Shown piece by piece: positions 22,612 to 30,589 of a stretch of 33,002 bases of DNA. The stretch comes from RI-242 sp038246255 (GTDB lineage Bacteria > Planctomycetota > UBA1135 > GCA-002686595): assembly GCA_038246255.1 (NCBI GenBank), contig JBBRWC010000037.1:1-33002 (forward strand), read 5' to 3'. Made by a program: the position numbers and the translations under genes. Each line of letters opens with the position of its first letter. Position 1 is the first letter of the stretch. Under the pieces are notes generated by a model. It worked only from the letters and a program-made list of their open reading frames with translations, was not told the origin of the DNA and ran no database searches.

Positions 22612-25599
22612 ATGATCACCCCGAGCGCCCCCTCCGCCGCGATCGAACCCCCGACCTGGCAGCGATTTGCCGTCGCCCTGGTGGCCGTGGCATTTGTGCT
22701 GTGGCCGTTTTTCTATGCACCGGCCGAACGGGACGGCGGCGCCGTGGGTGGAGCGCTCGTCCGCGACGGGCAAACCCTCGTCGCGACGCATCCGCAGTTG
22801 CGGTCCATCGCGGCGGGCCAGGGCGGTTTCGGCGCACTGGTTGCGAGCGACTGGTGGGGTGGTCTGCGCGCCGACCAGCCCTTCTACCGGCCGCTGTCGA
22901 GCGCGGTGCTCGGCACCGCCGCGTGGGTGGCAGGTAAACCCTACGACGCCGCCCAACCTGGCAGCGGCGCGATGCCGTTCAAGCTCTTCTCGCTGGCGCT
23001 GCACGCCATCGCGGCGTTGCTCGTCGTCGAGCTCGGCTGGCGGCTGATGCGCAAGGCGCCGCACGCGATCGCGGCGGGGCTCCTGTACGCCGCCCTTCCG
23101 ATCCACGCCGACGTGCTGTTCGACGCCGGTGGAATCGCAGTGCAACTGGGCACGGTGCTCAGTCTCGCGGCATTGTGCGCCTGGTTTGGGGGCCGGCGCG
23201 AAGACGCGGGTCCCAATGGAGCGGGAGTCGTCGGCGCCGCGCTCCTCGCACTTGTGGCCGCCCTCGCGCACGAGATCGCCTTCGTGCTGCCCGTCGTGGT
23301 GCTGGCGCTCGAGACCGCGCGCGCGCGCACCGGTGGCCTGGGTGAGGGACTGCGTGTTGCACTCGGGCGCGTCGCACCCGTGCTCGCGATCGTGGTCGGT
23401 CTGGGGGTAGCCGCGGGCCTGCGCTTCGCCGTGGGTGGCGCTCTCTTCGCCCCCGGCCTCATCGATCCCGTCGTGAACCCTCTGGCCGACCTCGGCGCGC
23501 TCGACCGCATCGCCAACGGTTTGCGGATGGCGGCCGCGGGCGTCCCCGCGATGGTGGGCATCGATCCCCTTGCAAGCCGCATTTTTGGCGGCAGCCCCGA
23601 CCACGGCGCCGCGCAGGTCACCGCGTTGAGTGCGTTTTCGCCCGCGAACCTGATCGCGCTCGTCGTGCTGATCGCCCTTGCCGCCGCCGCCGCGTGGCTC
23701 TTCCCGCGCTGCCGCACGCGCGGGGCGCTCGCGATCGCGGTGCTCGCCGTGCTCGTGCTCGCATCCAATACGCTCTTCGTGCAGCCCGAAGTGTTCTCCG
23801 CACGGCTGCTGCTGCTGCCCGGCGCGCTCCTTGCGCTGTTCCTGGCGCCTTTTTTTGGCGCGGCGGGCCGCATCGGACTCGCGGGCGCGGGTGTGCTTGC
23901 GATCGGGAGCGGTGTGTGGCTGAACGCCGAATCGCGCCACTGGGAGGACCCCACGTCGCTGTGGCGCCACGTCGCGGACCACACGGCGACGAAGAGCGCC
24001 CGCGCGCACACGGAGCTCGGCGGACTGCTGCTCGGCGAGTTGCTTTACTCGATGGGCCAAAATAGCCTCGACCGCGCGATCGCTTTGGCGCCGCAGAGCG
24101 CGACGGCGCAAGCGCTGCTCGGCGAAGCGCGCGCCGCAAACTTCGACCCCCAGGGCGCCGCGACCGCCCTGCGCGCGGCCACCGAGTTGCAGGCTCAGCG
24201 CGCGGGATGGACCTGGAGCCCCGCGATCGAGAACCTGCTGCCCAACCCGACGTACGTGCTTTACCGCGTGAACCAACTCGAGCTGATCGACGCGATCGTC
24301 ACACCCGAAGAACACCTCGCGTGGCTCGACCGTTTGCTGGCGCGCGGCTTTGCGAGCCCTTCGGTCGAGCTCTACCGCGCGCGCACGCTGCTCGCGCTCA
24401 ACCGCGCCCAGGACGCCGAAGCGGCCTTGCGCAGCAGCCTCGCCATCGCGCCGACGGTCGAAAACGTGCGCTCCCTCGGGCGGCTCCTGCTCAACACGGG
24501 CCGCGCGGATGAGGCACAGACGCTGTACCGCGAGATGACACCGCGCTTTGGCGGACAAAACGCTGCGGAGGCCGAGCTTCTCCTGCACCAGGCGGGAACC
24601 GAGCTCGCGCTCGATCCCACCCGCGCGCTCGAGCTCGCGACGCGTCTGCTGGCGAACGCCGACGACCTCAATCCCGAGCAGCGTTTCCAGGCGTACCTGA
24701 TTTCGGCGCAGGCCCGCATCGACAGCCCTGCGGATCCCGTCGAAGCCGCGCGCCGTCGGCGGTTGGCTGTCGACGACCTCACGCGCGGCCTCGCGGGTTA
24801 CCACGTGGTCGCCGAGGACACCTATTTCGCGCTGCACATGCTCGGGCAGTTGTTGTTTGCTCAAGGCCGTTACGACCAGGCCCGGGACGTGATGGAGAGT
24901 GTGTTGCGCCAGCGCGAGGGTGCGACGCAGCGTTGGATGCTGGGCACGGTGCTCGCGCGCAGCGACAACCCGCGCGAGGCCGTGCGGCAGCTCGACCTTG
25001 CGCTCGCCGGTTTGACACGCGGCGGCGCGCCGATTTCGCCCGCGATCTACATCGCGGCGAGCATCGAGCGCCTGCGCGCCCTCGCCGGGTGGAGCGAGCC
25101 CGACGCGGCGCCGCTTTACGCGGAAGCCCTCGCGGCCGCGCGGCATCCCGAGGATCGCGAAGCCGTCGCGCGCCACCTTGCGACGTCGGGCCGCGCCGAG
25201 GAAGCGCTCGCCATCGCGCGCGAGCTGGCCGCTGGCACGCGCCCCGGCCTTGCGAGCGCCATGCCTGCGTTCGAGCGCGCGGTCATCCTCGACCGCGACG
25301 ACCGCGCAACACCGGGCAACCCAGGCCTGCTGGCGGAGCGATCCAGCCTGCGCATCGTTATGGGAGACCCGATCGCCGCGCTCGCGGACGCACGCACCGC
25401 CGTCGACGCGACGCCGGCGGGCGCCGCGCGGGGCAAACGCCTGATGTTCCTGGACGAAGCTCAAGCCGCAGCCGGCGAACTGGAAGCCGCCCTATCAAGC
25501 TGGCGCGCCGCAGCCGACGACGCCGAAACCCCCGCCCAGGACATGCCCCGCATCCAATCCGAGGTGGCGATCCTCACCGCACTCCTGGGCCACGAATAA
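22612..25599 (+). CDS. Large integral membrane protein with TPR domain (TMTC-like)
   Basis: 995 residues from the ATG at 22612. Seen: about ten hydrophobic segments in residues ~15-440, then a soluble C-terminal half (~450-995) of helical repeats with TPR spacing (for example LYRARTLLALNRAQDAEAAL, LFAQGRYDQARDVMESVL). The N-terminal text DWWGGLRADQPFYRPLS and FKLFSLALHAIAALLV follows the TMTC / O-mannosyltransferase-like pattern ('D.WG....YRPL', then 'H..NALL'). The next landmark 'HP.H.EAV..I.GR' is altered to LPIHADVLFDAGGI, so key luminal residues may differ. Known: TMTC-type proteins are linked to protein O-mannosylation from lipid-linked donors; many bacterial relatives are uncharacterised. 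Inferred: a periplasm-facing glycosyl transfer or scaffold role. A TACCCC and a TACCAT hexamer lie 38 and 7 bases upstream. There is no Shine-Dalgarno. Confidence 0.8.
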   Translation: MITPSAPSAAIEPPTWQRFAVALVAVAFVLWPFFYAPAERDGGAVGGALVRDGQTLVATHPQLRSIAAGQGGFGALVASDWWGGLRADQPFYRPLSSAVLGTAAWVAGKPYDAAQPGSGAMPFKLFSLALHAIAALLVVELGWRLMRKAPHAIAAGLLYAALPIHADVLFDAGGIAVQLGTVLSLAALCAWFGGRREDAGPNGAGVVGAALLALVAALAHEIAFVLPVVVLALETARARTGGLGEGLRVALGRVAPVLAIVVGLGVAAGLRFAVGGALFAPGLIDPVVNPLADLGALDRIANGLRMAAAGVPAMVGIDPLASRIFGGSPDHGAAQVTALSAFSPANLIALVVLIALAAAAAWLFPRCRTRGALAIAVLAVLVLASNTLFVQPEVFSARLLLLPGALLALFLAPFFGAAGRIGLAGAGVLAIGSGVWLNAESRHWEDPTSLWRHVADHTATKSARAHTELGGLLLGELLYSMGQNSLDRAIALAPQSATAQALLGEARAANFDPQGAATALRAATELQAQRAGWTWSPAIENLLPNPTYVLYRVNQLELIDAIVTPEEHLAWLDRLLARGFASPSVELYRARTLLALNRAQDAEAALRSSLAIAPTVENVRSLGRLLLNTGRADEAQTLYREMTPRFGGQNAAEAELLLHQAGTELALDPTRALELATRLLANADDLNPEQRFQAYLISAQARIDSPADPVEAARRRRLAVDDLTRGLAGYHVVAEDTYFALHMLGQLLFAQGRYDQARDVMESVLRQREGATQRWMLGTVLARSDNPREAVRQLDLALAGLTRGGAPISPAIYIAASIERLRALAGWSEPDAAPLYAEALAAARHPEDREAVARHLATSGRAEEALAIARELAAGTRPGLASAMPAFERAVILDRDDRATPGNPGLLAERSSLRIVMGDPIAALADARTAVDATPAGAARGKRLMFLDEAQAAAGELEAALSSWRAAADDAETPAQDMPRIQSEVAILTALLGHE

Positions 25600-25652
25600 C
25601 CCCGGGGCCGCGGGATGCGCGCCGGCTGGATGCGCGCCGCATCGTTCCGCAT

Positions 25653-25777
25653 CAACGCCGCACTCTTTTGCGGGCTCTGCCCGCTGGGAGCGCGGGCCTC
25701 CAGGCCCGCCGTGCAGCAACGCCGCACTCTTCTGCGGGCTCTGCCCGCTGGGAGCGCGGGCCTCCAGGCCCGCCGTG
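25653..25777 (+). repeat. Direct duplication (64-bp period), each copy holding a palindromic element
   Basis: The unit starting CAACGCCGCACTCTT at 25653 is repeated from 25717 with one visible base change. Each unit contains the 32-bp palindromic element at 25682-25713 and 25746-25777 (core GCGGGCC-TCCA-GGCCCGC). Confidence 0.9.
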
Positions 25778-25814
25778 GGGCGCGCCTCGTGTTTGTGGAT
25801 CGCGCCCCTTGCTC

Positions 25815-25846
25815 CACGGCGGGCCTGGAGGCCCGCGCTCCCAGCG
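25815..25846 (-). repeat. Inverted copy of the 32-bp palindromic element
   Basis: This is the exact reverse complement of 25746-25777, so the two could form a 32-bp stem with a 37-base loop. Same family as the hairpin at 13396-13424. Confidence 0.9.
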
Positions 25847-25874
25847 CTGCTCGCCCGCTGCGGAGCGGGACGTG

Positions 25875-26000
25875 CACTGCGGATTGACTCCTCACTGCGG
25901 ATTGACTCCTCACTGCGGATTGACTCCTCACTGCGGATTGACTCCTCACTGCGGAGTGACTCCTCACTGCGGAGTGACTCGTCACTGCGGATGGATTCGC
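25875..26000 (+). repeat. 18-bp tandem array, seven units (CACTGCGGATTGACTCCT)
   Basis: Units start at 25875, 25893, 25911, 25929, 25947, 25965 and 25983. The first four are identical, the next two carry GGAGTG for GGATTG, and the last is degenerate. The graded decay toward hipA suggests growth from the left end. It ends 39 bases beyond the hipA stop. Confidence 0.93.
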
Positions 26001-26039
26001 AACTGCCGCGCGGGGTCCGGCTGCGGAGCCGGGGGCCAC

Positions 26040-27338
26040 CTACGGCCACGCAAGGCGCAGCGTGCGTTGCACGTGTTCCCGAAGGCGCTGGGGGATTCCG
26101 AGTTGCTTGGCGTGCGCGGGCCAGGCTGCGAAGGCGGCAAGGGTCTGCTCGAGGATCGCCCGGTCGCGGCCCTGTGGCAGGCGCGCGTGCTCGGCGAGCG
26201 CGCTTAGGTCGGCGCGCTCGAAGCCACGGGTTTTGCCATTCACACTGAGCTGGTGGTGGCGTGTGAAGTCGCTGCCCTCGGCGTGGCACAGGTCGTAGGC
26301 GGGTGTCAGGTCCCAGCGGCCCTTGCGGTCCATCTGGAAAGCGAAGTTTTTCACGTGGTCGTCCTGGTTGCAGCCGACCAGGTTGAACACGACACGCCGG
26401 AACTGCTGCTCGAACGCCGCACTGGGCACGTCGAGGCGCCGCATGGTCTCGAAGAGCTGCTCGTACGAATATGCGCCGCTCTCGAAGTAGTCGAAGTGCG
26501 CAAGCGCGCCGAAGCTTTGGATGAAGTGTTTGCCCATCTCCCCATCACGGTCGAAACGCCGTGTCATGAAGTGCGCACGCCCGTTCTCTTCGAGCAACCG
26601 GCATTCCGCCATCTGGATGCCGCAGTCCTTCGCGCTTTGGGCGTAGGAATACTCGAGCAACCCAAAGCCGGCCGGATCCGCGACACCCCAGTCGCCGCTG
26701 AAGTTGACGCCGTCGAACTTGATCAACCAGTGCTCAAAACCGGGCCGCAAACGGGTTTGCCCCGAGCGCACATCCTTGGTGCGCGGATCGAATGCAATCA
26801 CCGCTTTTGCGCGCGCGCCACCGGCCGACGTGCCGACGCTGAGGATGTCCGCCAACGCGCGATCGCCGTCGGCCCCATCCAGCTTCACGGACAGGCTTTC
26901 TTTTTCGGCAAACGCCAGCGCCGCCAGTTCAACGAGTTGCGCCACCTCAAGCGGCCGGTCCGCGCGCTCGGCGGGCCCGATGGCGGGCTCGAACTCGAGC
27001 GCGCCCATCCCGCGTGTGCCCGTGTAACACAGGCGGTCAACGGCGTTGAAGTCCTCGCGCCGCCGCCCGGTGCGCGCGAGCCAGACATCGATCAACCGAT
27101 GCCCGTAGCGGTCCGGCAAACTGTCCGCCAGCAACCCCGGCAGGCCGTGGAAGCTGCGCGGCGCGAGTTGGGGGAAGCGATAGATGCGGCCCTTTTCGAG
27201 AAGCATCACGAGCGGCGCCAACTCGACACCCCTGTCGGCGAACTCCGGGTCGTACTCAAAGCGCGCGAACGGCTCGCCGACATCCATCGACACATAGCCG
27301 ATCGCCGTGCCCCACAACCTGACGGTGGCTGTGGTCAT
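26040..27338 (-). CDS. hipA: HipA-family serine/threonine kinase toxin
   Basis: 432 residues, normal for HipA. Known: HipA kinases phosphorylate cytoplasmic targets such as glutamyl-tRNA synthetase and stop growth; HipB neutralises them. Seen: N-terminal HipA domain with GLPGLLADSLPDRYGHRLI, glycine-rich loop VGTSAGGARAKAVIAFD, ATP-site Lys in HWLIKFDGV, the catalytic loop NLVGCNQDDHVKNFAF (Asp and Asn in place), and metal-site Asp in WDLTPAYDL. All kinase motifs are intact, so the toxin should be active. The ATG overlaps the hipB stop (ATGA), so the antitoxin gene comes first and the pair is coupled. The autophosphorylation Ser of the E. coli enzyme would fall in the SVGTSAGG loop. It is followed by the 18-bp repeat array. 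Confidence 0.93.
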   Translation of the reverse strand: MTTATVRLWGTAIGYVSMDVGEPFARFEYDPEFADRGVELAPLVMLLEKGRIYRFPQLAPRSFHGLPGLLADSLPDRYGHRLIDVWLARTGRRREDFNAVDRLCYTGTRGMGALEFEPAIGPAERADRPLEVAQLVELAALAFAEKESLSVKLDGADGDRALADILSVGTSAGGARAKAVIAFDPRTKDVRSGQTRLRPGFEHWLIKFDGVNFSGDWGVADPAGFGLLEYSYAQSAKDCGIQMAECRLLEENGRAHFMTRRFDRDGEMGKHFIQSFGALAHFDYFESGAYSYEQLFETMRRLDVPSAAFEQQFRRVVFNLVGCNQDDHVKNFAFQMDRKGRWDLTPAYDLCHAEGSDFTRHHQLSVNGKTRGFERADLSALAEHARLPQGRDRAILEQTLAAFAAWPAHAKQLGIPQRLREHVQRTLRLAWP

Positions 27339-27670
27339 CCGCGCTCATCCCCCCACACGAAGTCCGCGCCGTCCGCCGGTTGCCCCGGGCGCCGCCGCCG
27401 CTTACCGCGCACGTCGGCCATGGGCGAGCGCTGCTCTTCCGGCAACAACAATTCCACCGCCGTCACCAGATCGAGGGCCGCGAAGAGCCGCAACCAGGAC
27501 CCAAGCCGCGCGTCCTTGCCGTCCTCGATCCGCCGCAGGGTGGCCACACCCACCCCGGCCCGCTGAGCGAGCTCCTCCTGGGAGAACCCCCGCTGCCGCC
27601 GGGCCAGCTCCAACCGCCGCCCAAGCTCTCCGAGCATCGCCGCAGGGGTGGTCAAGTTTTGGATCTTCAC
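27335..27670 (-). CDS. hipB: HipB-like antitoxin, XRE-type helix-turn-helix repressor
   Basis: 111 residues from a GTG at 27670; an ATG twelve codons in (27637) is an alternative, but the longer form aligns better with the N-terminus of E. coli HipB. Seen: a helix-turn-helix in RRQRGFSQEELAQRAGVGVATLRRIEDGKDARLG, here given as GFSQEELAQRAG and VGVATLRRIEDG. A basic, probably flexible tail follows (RGKRRRRPGQ) and ends FVWGDE, with a Trp near the C-terminus as in E. coli HipB. Known: HipB dimers bind HipA and several operators to repress their own operon. The start codon lies two bases from the first of four paired half-sites upstream (27672-27809), which fits tight autoregulation. Confidence 0.88.
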   Translation of the reverse strand: MKIQNLTTPAAMLGELGRRLELARRQRGFSQEELAQRAGVGVATLRRIEDGKDARLGSWLRLFAALDLVTAVELLLPEEQRSPMADVRGKRRRRPGQPADGADFVWGDERG

Positions 27671-27671
27671 C

Positions 27672-27809
27672 CGATTATTATCGATCGATTCTAGGCCAAA
27701 GACGCCAAAAATCGCTCATTTTCGATCACTTGAGGGCCGCAGGAAGCGATGACGATCAAATATGATCGTTTTCTAGCCCCAATGGCCAGAAAACGATCAT
27801 TTCCGATCA
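27672..27809 (-). promoter_or_regulatory. hipBA operator array: four paired CGATCA-type sites at 40-41 bp spacing
   Basis: Half-sites resembling CGATCA start at 27672/27682, 27713/27723, 27753/27763 and 27794/27804. Within each pair the spacing is 10 bp; between pairs it is 41, 40 and 41 bp. Pair three is an inverted CGATCA-AATA-TGATCG; pair four is a direct repeat. A perfect 13-bp inverted repeat (27762-27774 with 27788-27800) links pairs three and four. The region is AT-rich against its surroundings. E. coli hipBA is also controlled by four operators, though with a different sequence. Binding by this HipB is inferred. Confidence 0.7.
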
Positions 27810-27841
27810 TCCGCGCGGCATACTCCCCGCACCCGCCGCGC

Positions 27842-30436
27842 TCACGGCCCCAGCACCACGGACAGCGCGTTGCTCAAGGTAGTGCCAACTCCGTCGAGCG
27901 CCGCCGCTTGCAGCGCCACTTCCGCCCCGAGCAATCCGGGCGTGGACGGCACGGTCAGCGCCGCGTCGAAGCTGCCCAGCGTGAGCGGACCGATCGCCAC
28001 CGGAATGATGGCCTGGGCGGGGTCGAGCCACAGCTCGCCGATGCCGGGTAGGGCGAGACCGCAGCCACCGCCCCCTTGGAACTCAAAGCCAAGCATCACG
28101 AGCGCCACACCGCTGCCGCCGGACACAAACAGCGGCAGGTCACCGCCAAGCGGCACGAACGACGCACTGCTGGACAGGCCGACGGCCGACGGTTCGCAGC
28201 TCGCGATGGGGTTCACGAGCGAGCTTTGCTCCGGGCAGCCCCAACGCGTGAAGTAGCTGTCGCCATTCGGGCCGAGCGCGGTGAATGCGCCGCCTAGGTG
28301 CAGCGTCGGTTGCAGGTCGCCGGGCCACACATAGCTGCGCGCGGTCGCGATCCACCCGCCGGAGATGGGCTCGGGCACCATCGTCCATTGCTCGCCGTTC
28401 CAGTGCGCGAGTCCCGTCGCCACTTGCCCGCCGGGAGGCAGGAAAACGCCGGCCGCGATCAGCAGCGGACCCGCGGGGCTCGCGTGCACGCTCAGCGTCC
28501 GCACGTCCCCTTCCACTCCACCGGCGAGCCCCGACCAGCTTGCGCCGTCGAGCCGCGCCACTCCGTTGACGACGGCCCCATCCGCAACGACGAACGCGCC
28601 CGCGACGTGCAACCGCGGGCCCGATCCCGAGTCGTAGATCGCGATGGAGCGCACGGGTCCACCGAGGTTCGCGCCGACTTCCGTCCAGCTTGTGCCGTCG
28701 TAGCGCACCAGGTAACGCGCCGACTGACCGTCGATCTGCGTGAAATCACCGCCCACATAGAGCGCGGGGCCCGAACCCTCGTCGAAGACACGCAGCGCGT
28801 TCACGGCGCCGTTGGCCCCGGCGAACACGGGCTGCCAGACGGCACCGTCGAAACGCTGCAGGTACGGCGACAGGACGAGGGTCGGAGCAAACGGCCGCAG
28901 CCCCATGAACAGTTGGCGCGTGCCGCCTTGCGGCTCGAAGAACTCGAGCGCGGACACACGCTGGATCCCGAACGAACCGCCGAGCTGGGTCCACGCCGTG
29001 CCATCGAATCGACCCACCACCTGGCCCGCCGCGTAGACGTCGGACGTCGGAGATTCTGTGTCGACCAGCAGCCGCTCGTAAAGGCCCGAAGCCGCACCCA
29101 GCGCCGCCTGCGACTGCCATTCACCATCCACGTAGCGCGCCACTTGGCCGAGCGGCGTGGAGCCGATCGCCAGCGGCCCGCCAACGACGTACAGCTCGGG
29201 CCCGTTCGCGGTCATCCGCTGCGCCGTGTCAAAGATCGGTCCACGCAATCCTTCGCCGAGCGCGTCCACGCCCTGTGCCGAGATGCTGGCCACGTTCCGC
29301 ACGCTCGGCCCGACGTAATCGATGGCAAAACCACCCACGAGCAGGCGATCGCCGCCCGCGCCGATACCGCGCTCTAGCGTGCGTTGGTTCTGGACGGTGC
29401 CTGGCGCTCCGGCTCCGTTGAGCACACTCACGAATGCGCCGTTGTCCCAGCGGAACACCGCACTGGGATTCGGGCCGCCGAGCGGCAAACTGCCCATTCC
29501 GAACAGCTCCACGGGACCACCCGGTTGCAGTTGCGCGGGAGCGAGGCCGGCCACGAGGGCCGTCGGGGAACTCTGCGGCGCGATGGGTGTGTAGATCCAC
29601 TGATTGCCTTCCAGTCGACCCAATCCGAGGGTCGCCGGCGTGACACCCGGCATCACGCCGACCGCGGTAAGACGCGGCCCTTGCCCCCAATCGAAGCTGG
29701 TGATCGCCGTGATGGCGCCAAGGGGTGCGTTCGGCGCGGTCGCCTGCCAAGCGGCGCCATCCCACACCACCATGTTGCGCGGCACACCGTCGGCGCCGAC
29801 GAGGTTGCCCCCCGTCACGTAGATGCGCGGACCGCTGCCGTCGTCGTTCACCACGATGCGCTGCGGGATACCGGGTCGCAGCGGGCTAACGGATTGCCAG
29901 TTCGAACCGTTGTACGTCCCCACGCGCCACACGTTCACACCCAGGCTCGGGATCACGTGGTTGAGCGCGAGCAAGTCCTCGGTCGACCCGATCGTGCGCA
30001 GCTCGAAGTCGACCGTGACGCCGCCAAAACCACCCGCGGACGCGACCCACTGCTCCCCGTTGAACTCGGCGACGGAACTGAACGGGCCGGTGCTTCCAGG
30101 CAGCGCGGCCGCGATGCCGCCCGCAAGGACGCGCTGATTGCCGGGCGCACCAAAAACCGCCAACGCCCGCACTTCCGCGCCCAGCCCCAAGCCGAGCGGA
30201 TGCCACTGCTGCCCATCAAAGCGCGCGACGTTGCTGACGGGCACACCCCCCGCGCTCGCAAAAACGCCCCCAACCAACGTGTCCCCATCGAGGTCGAGAA
30301 CGGCATTCACCGGCCCCTCGACACCCGGCGTAGCCCCAAACCCGGGCACCCAATCCCCCGTGCAGGGGAGGGCCCCCGTGCCAGCACCCGACTGATTCAA
30401 CGCGAGCGAGACGGCGAGCATATAAACGGCGAACAT
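27842..30436 (-). CDS. Secreted beta-propeller-like repeat protein with a shared C-terminal beta-sandwich domain
   Basis: 864 residues from an ATG at 30436, with GGAG six bases upstream (30446-30443). The N-terminus (FAVYMLAVSLALNQSG) is a short Sec-type signal; Cys residues occur at the mature start (LPCTGDW) and near the end. Residues ~30-730 hold at least nine repeats of about 50-70 residues with the pattern 'VARFDG..W..LG.G..G.V.AL.V.D.G.GP.LYVGG.F' (for example GPALYVGGDFTQIDG, YLVRYDGTSWTEVG). This looks like a Kelch-like or related propeller. Residues ~755-864 (PLFVSGGSGVALVMLGFEF onward, ending TLSNALSVVLG) match the N-terminal domain of the MBL protein at 8857-10146. No enzyme motif is seen. 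Probably extracellular or periplasmic, perhaps an adhesin or surface protein; function unknown. Confidence 0.8.
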   Translation of the reverse strand: MFAVYMLAVSLALNQSGAGTGALPCTGDWVPGFGATPGVEGPVNAVLDLDGDTLVGGVFASAGGVPVSNVARFDGQQWHPLGLGLGAEVRALAVFGAPGNQRVLAGGIAAALPGSTGPFSSVAEFNGEQWVASAGGFGGVTVDFELRTIGSTEDLLALNHVIPSLGVNVWRVGTYNGSNWQSVSPLRPGIPQRIVVNDDGSGPRIYVTGGNLVGADGVPRNMVVWDGAAWQATAPNAPLGAITAITSFDWGQGPRLTAVGVMPGVTPATLGLGRLEGNQWIYTPIAPQSSPTALVAGLAPAQLQPGGPVELFGMGSLPLGGPNPSAVFRWDNGAFVSVLNGAGAPGTVQNQRTLERGIGAGGDRLLVGGFAIDYVGPSVRNVASISAQGVDALGEGLRGPIFDTAQRMTANGPELYVVGGPLAIGSTPLGQVARYVDGEWQSQAALGAASGLYERLLVDTESPTSDVYAAGQVVGRFDGTAWTQLGGSFGIQRVSALEFFEPQGGTRQLFMGLRPFAPTLVLSPYLQRFDGAVWQPVFAGANGAVNALRVFDEGSGPALYVGGDFTQIDGQSARYLVRYDGTSWTEVGANLGGPVRSIAIYDSGSGPRLHVAGAFVVADGAVVNGVARLDGASWSGLAGGVEGDVRTLSVHASPAGPLLIAAGVFLPPGGQVATGLAHWNGEQWTMVPEPISGGWIATARSYVWPGDLQPTLHLGGAFTALGPNGDSYFTRWGCPEQSSLVNPIASCEPSAVGLSSSASFVPLGGDLPLFVSGGSGVALVMLGFEFQGGGGCGLALPGIGELWLDPAQAIIPVAIGPLTLGSFDAALTVPSTPGLLGAEVALQAAALDGVGTTLSNALSVVLGP

Positions 30437-30580
30437 GGAGAGCTCCGGGCTGGGAAATTGTTCGTGGCGAACCTGAGGATAACGAAACGGCTCAAGGCCG
30501 CAAGGGGACCCGCCGAAAGACGCATGTCCAAACTGGCAGCCACCGACATCCACACCCCTTGACCCGACGCTGCCCTATCC

Positions 30581-30584
30581 GGAG
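30581..30584 (+). promoter_or_regulatory. Shine-Dalgarno (GGAG) deciding the cas4-cas1 start
   Basis: GGAG lies five bases before the GTG at 30590. Clear Shine-Dalgarno sites are rare in this window, so it is useful in fixing the GTG as the start. Confidence 0.6.
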
Positions 30585-30589
30585 TAATC

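Larger units (their letters stand above)
25600..26039. other. Gene-free repeat block between the TMTC-like gene and hipA
   Basis: 440 bases made almost wholly of repeats: a 64-bp direct duplication holding two palindromes, a third inverted palindrome, and a seven-unit 18-bp array. ORFs can be read through it in several frames because 18 and 12 are multiples of three, but their products are low-complexity and I do not call a gene. Confidence 0.7.

Noticed and set aside
22567..25464. A very long open frame on the minus strand opposite the TMTC-like gene
   Set aside because: High GC keeps antisense frames open. The product is His/Arg/Gln-rich without domains, while the plus strand encodes clear membrane and TPR segments.
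25875..26000. Possible second CRISPR array
   Set aside because: The 18-bp units are directly abutting with no unique spacers.
25775..26248. A plus-strand ORF with six-residue repeats (LRIDSS)
   Set aside because: It is created by the 18-bp array, has no conserved part outside it, and overlaps the 3' end of hipA on the other strand.
27672..27809. Possible CRISPR-like array upstream of hipB
   Set aside because: Only short half-sites recur at 40-41 bp; there is no long conserved repeat. The position next to an XRE antitoxin fits operators better.
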